Made by a program: the position numbers and the translations under genes. Below are positions 52,102 through 55,478 of a DNA stretch of 55,478 nt, piece after piece; within the stretch, counting starts at the first letter, position 1, and the number at the start of each line of letters is the position of its first letter. The notes under the pieces were generated by a model. It had not been told where the DNA came from and ran no database searches. It worked only from the letters and a program-made list of their open reading frames with translations. The stretch spans positions 1 to 55,478 of the forward strand of contig JAQTNA010000029.1 of assembly GCA_028714035.1 (NCBI GenBank). Direction: 5' to 3'. The stretch comes from Rhodocyclaceae bacterium. GTDB taxonomy: Bacteria; Pseudomonadota; Gammaproteobacteria; Burkholderiales; Rhodocyclaceae.

Positions 52102-52812
52102 CACCTGCTTCACCGTCTCCCGCAGTTCGTGCCGCTTGTGCAGGCCCGGGATGAGATCGGCCACCGCCACGTAGATCATGCTCGCCGCCGCCAGGGCCAG
52201 GAACAGGGGAATCGCTTCCTGCACCGCGGAGAGGGCGAAATAGGCCAGGAGGCCGCCCAGCACGGTGGCCAGGGTGGAGAAGAGGTTGAAGGCCAGGGCC
52301 TGCTTCCGGGAATAGCCGGAATGCAGCAGGATGAAGAAGTCCCCCACTTCCTGGGGAATCTCGTGGGCGATGATGGCCAGCGCCGTGACGATGCCCAGCT
52401 CGATGTTTTGCAGGAAGGCCGCGGCGATGAGCACCCCATCCACGAAGTTGTGGAAGGTGTCGCCGACGATGATGAGCATGCCGCTGCGTCCGTGGTCACC
52501 GGCGTGGACATGGGGCTCATGCCCCTCGCAATGCTCCTGGTGGCAGTGGCGCCACAAGACCAGTTTCTCCAGGACGAAGAAGATCAGGATGCCCGCCAGG
52601 AGGTTGGCCGCGCCCCGCTCCGGCGAAGACGCCGATTCGATCGCGTGGGGCAGCACTTCCAGGAAGGACGCCCCCAGGAGCGCGCCGATGGCGTAGCTGA
52701 TGAGCATGGGCACCCAGTGGGCCCGCGCCGTAAACGCGAAAGCCGCCGCGGCCAGCACGCTCAAGGCGCCGCCAACGAAGGCCATGGACAGGATCCAGCT
52801 GAGAACGGACAT
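52033..52812 (-). CDS. ZIP family divalent metal transporter
   Basis: A 259-residue ZIP importer with eight predicted helices. Helix IV carries DTFHNFVDGVLIAAAFL and helix V AIIAHEIPQEVGDFFIL, the metal-site motifs of the family. A His-rich loop (WRHCHQEHCEGHEPHVHAG) between helices III and IV probably senses or collects metal. Zn2+ or another divalent cation is the likely substrate. The start at 52,812 opens the first helix; the open frame above runs into the TonB-gene terminator. Convergent with the small membrane-protein gene. Confidence 0.93.
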   Translation of the reverse strand: MSVLSWILSMAFVGGALSVLAAAAFAFTARAHWVPMLISYAIGALLGASFLEVLPHAIESASSPERGAANLLAGILIFFVLEKLVLWRHCHQEHCEGHEPHVHAGDHGRSGMLIIVGDTFHNFVDGVLIAAAFLQNIELGIVTALAIIAHEIPQEVGDFFILLHSGYSRKQALAFNLFSTLATVLGGLLAYFALSAVQEAIPLFLALAAASMIYVAVADLIPGLHKRHELRETVKQVLLIGLGIGTIALAHQVVDRLVG

Positions 52813-52868
52813 GGGCGCCACGGGAGTCGGGAAGCGGGAATTATACCGACAGCAGGCTGAGCCGTACC

Positions 52869-52904
52869 GCAAAACAAACGGGCCGCATGCAGCGGCCCGT
52901 TCCC
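52869..52904 (-). terminator. Intrinsic terminator after the TonB-dependent receptor
   Basis: AACGGGCCGC (52,877-52,886) and GCGGCCCGTT (52,892-52,901) form a perfect 10-bp stem with a 5-base loop. On the minus strand TGTTTTGC follows. It lies 55-80 bases after the receptor stop codon. Confidence 0.87.
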
Positions 52905-52956
52905 AGTCCTCTTCCCCTCCAACCATCCGGTCAGCTCTCCGAGGAACAGCCCTTCC

Positions 52957-55188
52957 TTAATAGAAGCGGTATCTGCCTTCCAAACCCGCTGTGCGCGGAT
53001 CAACGCGATGGACGGTCAGATTGCCCAGGAAATCCCGATCCCGGCTCGCCACGGTGTCCTTGTCGAACAGGTTGTGAACCCACAGGCTGAAGTCCCAATG
53101 TGACTTGTCCGGGACATACCCCAGGCGGGCATTGAGCAGTTCGCGGCCGGGGATGTTCTGGGTAAGCGGGTCATTGACCGGGTCGCTGAAAGACTCCCCA
53201 TGGAAACTGTAGTCACCGTAGAAGTCCAACTTTCCGCCGATGCCCGGCAAGCGCGTGCCATATTTCACCGTCAGACTCGAAGTAAAATTTGGCGCATAGG
53301 GCAGCCGGTGGCCGGTGCAATCCACTATGGGCGAACAGGTGTTGAAGCTCTTGAAGACAGCTTTGACAAGGCCGAGCTTGACGCCGATGTCCAGTTGCGG
53401 GGTGGCCCGCAGGGTAAGGCTGGCATCGAGGCCGCGGGATTCTGCGTCGGCCGCATTTCTCAGTTCCATCGAGGTTGCGCCACCACCCAGATCAACGAAC
53501 TGGAACACCTGAAAATCCTTGAACCGGCTGGAGTAGGCCGCCAAGTCATAGTGCAGGCGCCCCCCCAGAAGCTTCCCCTTCGCGCCCACCTCGTAACTAT
53601 CCACGGTCTCGCTCTCGAAAGACGGCTTCTTGACCCCGTTACTGCTCAAGAACTCGATATTCCAGCCACCGCTCTTGAACCCCCGCGAAAATTTGGCGTA
53701 GACGTTCTGGTCTTTGCTTACCGCATAGGTTGCACCGACGGTGGGAGACAGCTTGTTTTCCGAGCGGGAATCCTGGTAGCCCGTCAGGCTACCGATGCCG
53801 AAGCTGCCGCTTGCGGCACCATCCAGATTGAACAACACATCCTTCGTTTCGTGGGTAAATCGGGCGCCCAGGTTGAGGGTCAGCCAATGGGTGATGTCGT
53901 AATCCACGGCCCCGAACAAGGCATAGGTGTCGGTCCTGACGACGCCGTTGTTCGAGACCACCGCACCGGGAACGGTTCCCGTCACATCGGCCAAAGGCAC
54001 CAGGAAGGGTATGAGGGGATAATTCACCAGACTCGTCCCGACATCCAGGCCAATGGTCGCCTTGCGGTCTGTTCTGGCTGTCTCGTTCAGGTGGTACAAG
54101 CCCAGCACATATCGCGCACTGCCCAGATTCGGTGAGGCGATGCGGATTTCCTCGGAGGACTGCTTGAAGTCATCGCCGTAAGATATCCGCAGCAGGTCTT
54201 TCGGACTGTAGTCATTATCCAGTTGCAAGTCCTGATGGGTTTGGCGGTAGCCGAAGAGGGCGGTCAGAATCTGGTGGCTGTCCAGGGTGTAATCAGCCCT
54301 CACGCTCCCCCCGGAAAGCTTCACCGTCTCGAACGGCGTCGTGTTGAAATTGACCGTGCGCTTCGGCAGTATCCCCCCCGGCAAGGGCTGCTCGAACAAG
54401 TCAGTGACGGGCTCGCCCTGGGTCGCCTTTTGTTTCGTGGTCGACGCGTCCGCGGAAATCCTGATGTTCAACCTGTCGCTGGGGAGAAGGAAAATCTGCC
54501 CTCGGGCCGTGATGCGCCCCAGGTCATCGAGTTTCTGTCCATCGTAAAGATTCGTGGTGAAACCGCCGTGCGTCTCCGAGGCGAGGGAAATCTTGCCCAG
54601 GACCGCCTCCGACACCGGCCCGGAAACCGTGGCGTAAGCTTCATGAGTGCCCTGGCTACCCACGACGCCCCGCAAGACGCTCTCGAACTCGCGGGTCGGT
54701 GCGCCGGTTGTGATGTTGACCGCGCCCGCCACGGCATTGCGTCCGAACAGATGCCCCTGGGGACCGCGCAACACCTCCACCTGTTCAACGTCGAACAGGG
54801 GTTGGCGTAGCGCCTGCGCCTGGCCCATGTAAATGCCATCCAGGTACACGCCGGCCCGCGGATCGAAACCGATATTCCGGCCGCCGCCTCCCACGCCGCG
54901 CATGGTCAGGACATTGTAGCCAGCCTGGTTCTCCATGGAGAAACCCGGTACCAACCGCTGCAAGTCTTCCAGGCTCCCGACCCGCGCTTTTTCAAGATCG
55001 TCCTGATCGAGTACCGTCATGGAAATCGGCACGTCCAGGGCCGGTTGCCGGCGTTTCTGCGCGGTCACGACGACGGTATCGAGTACGGCAACATCGCCGT
55101 TGCTGCCCAAAGCCGGTGTGGAAGGCACATCCTGCGCAACGGCAGCGCCGACCAGCGCGGACAGGATCAGGGCAATCAGGGACTTCAC
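52957..55188 (-). CDS. TonB-dependent outer-membrane receptor (GTG start)
   Basis: A 743-residue receptor. The signal peptide (V/M)KSLIALILSALVGAAVA is followed by a TonB-box-like LDTVVVTAQKRRQ near residue 38. The plug domain has VPISMTVLDQDDLEKAR, MRGVGGGGRN, VEVLRGPQGHLFGRNAVAGA and VNITTGAP. The barrel ends in Phe-Tyr (GLEGRYRFY) as expected for outer-membrane insertion. Start is a GTG at 55,188 (preceded by GAGAGG); an ATG 16 codons earlier would destroy the signal peptide. The AQKRR-type N-terminus is common in receptors for iron complexes and for hydrophobic organic compounds; the substrate is unknown. Confidence 0.93.
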   Translation of the reverse strand: MKSLIALILSALVGAAVAQDVPSTPALGSNGDVAVLDTVVVTAQKRRQPALDVPISMTVLDQDDLEKARVGSLEDLQRLVPGFSMENQAGYNVLTMRGVGGGGRNIGFDPRAGVYLDGIYMGQAQALRQPLFDVEQVEVLRGPQGHLFGRNAVAGAVNITTGAPTREFESVLRGVVGSQGTHEAYATVSGPVSEAVLGKISLASETHGGFTTNLYDGQKLDDLGRITARGQIFLLPSDRLNIRISADASTTKQKATQGEPVTDLFEQPLPGGILPKRTVNFNTTPFETVKLSGGSVRADYTLDSHQILTALFGYRQTHQDLQLDNDYSPKDLLRISYGDDFKQSSEEIRIASPNLGSARYVLGLYHLNETARTDRKATIGLDVGTSLVNYPLIPFLVPLADVTGTVPGAVVSNNGVVRTDTYALFGAVDYDITHWLTLNLGARFTHETKDVLFNLDGAASGSFGIGSLTGYQDSRSENKLSPTVGATYAVSKDQNVYAKFSRGFKSGGWNIEFLSSNGVKKPSFESETVDSYEVGAKGKLLGGRLHYDLAAYSSRFKDFQVFQFVDLGGGATSMELRNAADAESRGLDASLTLRATPQLDIGVKLGLVKAVFKSFNTCSPIVDCTGHRLPYAPNFTSSLTVKYGTRLPGIGGKLDFYGDYSFHGESFSDPVNDPLTQNIPGRELLNARLGYVPDKSHWDFSLWVHNLFDKDTVASRDRDFLGNLTVHRVDPRTAGLEGRYRFY

Positions 55189-55478
55189 GATTTCACGGCC
55201 TCTCGAAAATGCCGGGGGGGGAGCGCAACTGGCCACATGCTGCCGATGGAATGGCTATCCCCATCCGATTGCTTTACTTCCATGTAGAGATTCCCCAGGC
55301 CGCACGCAAACGCCATAAAGCCGACGCGCCCATTTATGACGCTCATGGCGCAGCGGATTATAGCGGGGTGGCCCGGCTGTGTGTTGGCGCCGCGGCATCC
55401 GACCTGCAGGCCGGCCATGACTGACGGCAACAGCATACGCTCCCCTGATTTACCCCACGAAAACCCAGGTGTGCGCTA
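55189..55478. other. Region upstream of the TonB receptor, no gene supported
   Basis: These last 290 bases contain several short frames on both strands, none with convincing composition or a ribosome-binding site. They should hold the receptor promoter, but no clear sigma-70, Fur or ECF-type element could be assigned. Confidence 0.6.

Noticed and set aside
55185-55436. 83-codon minus-strand frame upstream of the TonB receptor
   Set aside because: It lacks a ribosome-binding site and runs through the region expected to hold the receptor promoter, with no recognisable motif.

Overview
The window is a GC-rich bacterial chromosome segment that reads as betaproteobacterial (Rhodocyclales or a close relative). 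The evidence is the lipid A / outer-membrane gene order, class I PHA genes (phaC, phaB, phaR), NnrS, a long fused pyruvate:ferredoxin oxidoreductase beside Rnf genes, and an exosortase E / VPEID-CTERM locus. Assignment to genus is not possible from the sequence alone. No rRNA, tRNA, CRISPR array, transposase or phage gene was seen.

Region 1 (1-16,486, all minus strand) is the housekeeping block, transcribed from right to left: rpsB, tsf, pyrH, frr, uppS, cdsA, dxr, rseP, bamA, skp, lpxD, fabZ, lpxA, lpxB, rnhB, then a trmH-type methyltransferase cut by the window edge. It combines translation factors, isoprenoid and phospholipid precursors, lipid A synthesis and outer-membrane assembly. A VapBC-like toxin-antitoxin pair sits between rnhB and trmH. 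Small palindromic repeats have entered three junctions: lpxA/lpxB, where the repeat became the start of LpxB; lpxD/fabZ, where it is flanked by a short duplication; and dxr/rseP.

Region 2 (16,800-21,413) holds a small hypothetical gene behind a hairpin, a secreted cupin, rdgC, an HI0933-type flavoprotein, and an unrecognised membrane protein with C-terminal helical repeats and unusual Leu codon use.

Region 3 (21,571-32,415, minus) is an Rnf cluster in the order rnfB, PFOR, rnfC, rnfD, rnfG, rnfE, rnfA, then a small four-Cys membrane protein. The 1639-residue PFOR lies inside the cluster, which suggests that pyruvate oxidation, ferredoxin and the Rnf ion pump are coupled.

Region 4 (32,700-38,353, plus) is the most unusual part: three VPEID-CTERM proteins and the fused exosortase E/CPBP protease expected to process them. 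Two of the three cargo proteins look like papain-fold cysteine peptidases. The three sorting tails are 55/56 identical as DNA although the gene bodies are unrelated or strongly diverged. Two upstream control regions each hold three TGTCG-N7-TTACA sites with the same spacing (126 and 142 bp), followed about 125 bp later by a sigma-54-type promoter. A strong terminator-like hairpin lies between the last cargo gene and the sortase gene.

Region 5 (38,381-55,478) holds nnrS, ppdK (pyruvate phosphate dikinase), a response regulator with an unusual C-terminus, a soluble hybrid histidine kinase, a CHASE8-like/HAMP/GGDEF/EAL protein, the PHA genes, a small two-helix membrane protein that converges on a ZIP metal transporter, and a TonB-dependent receptor with a GTG start.
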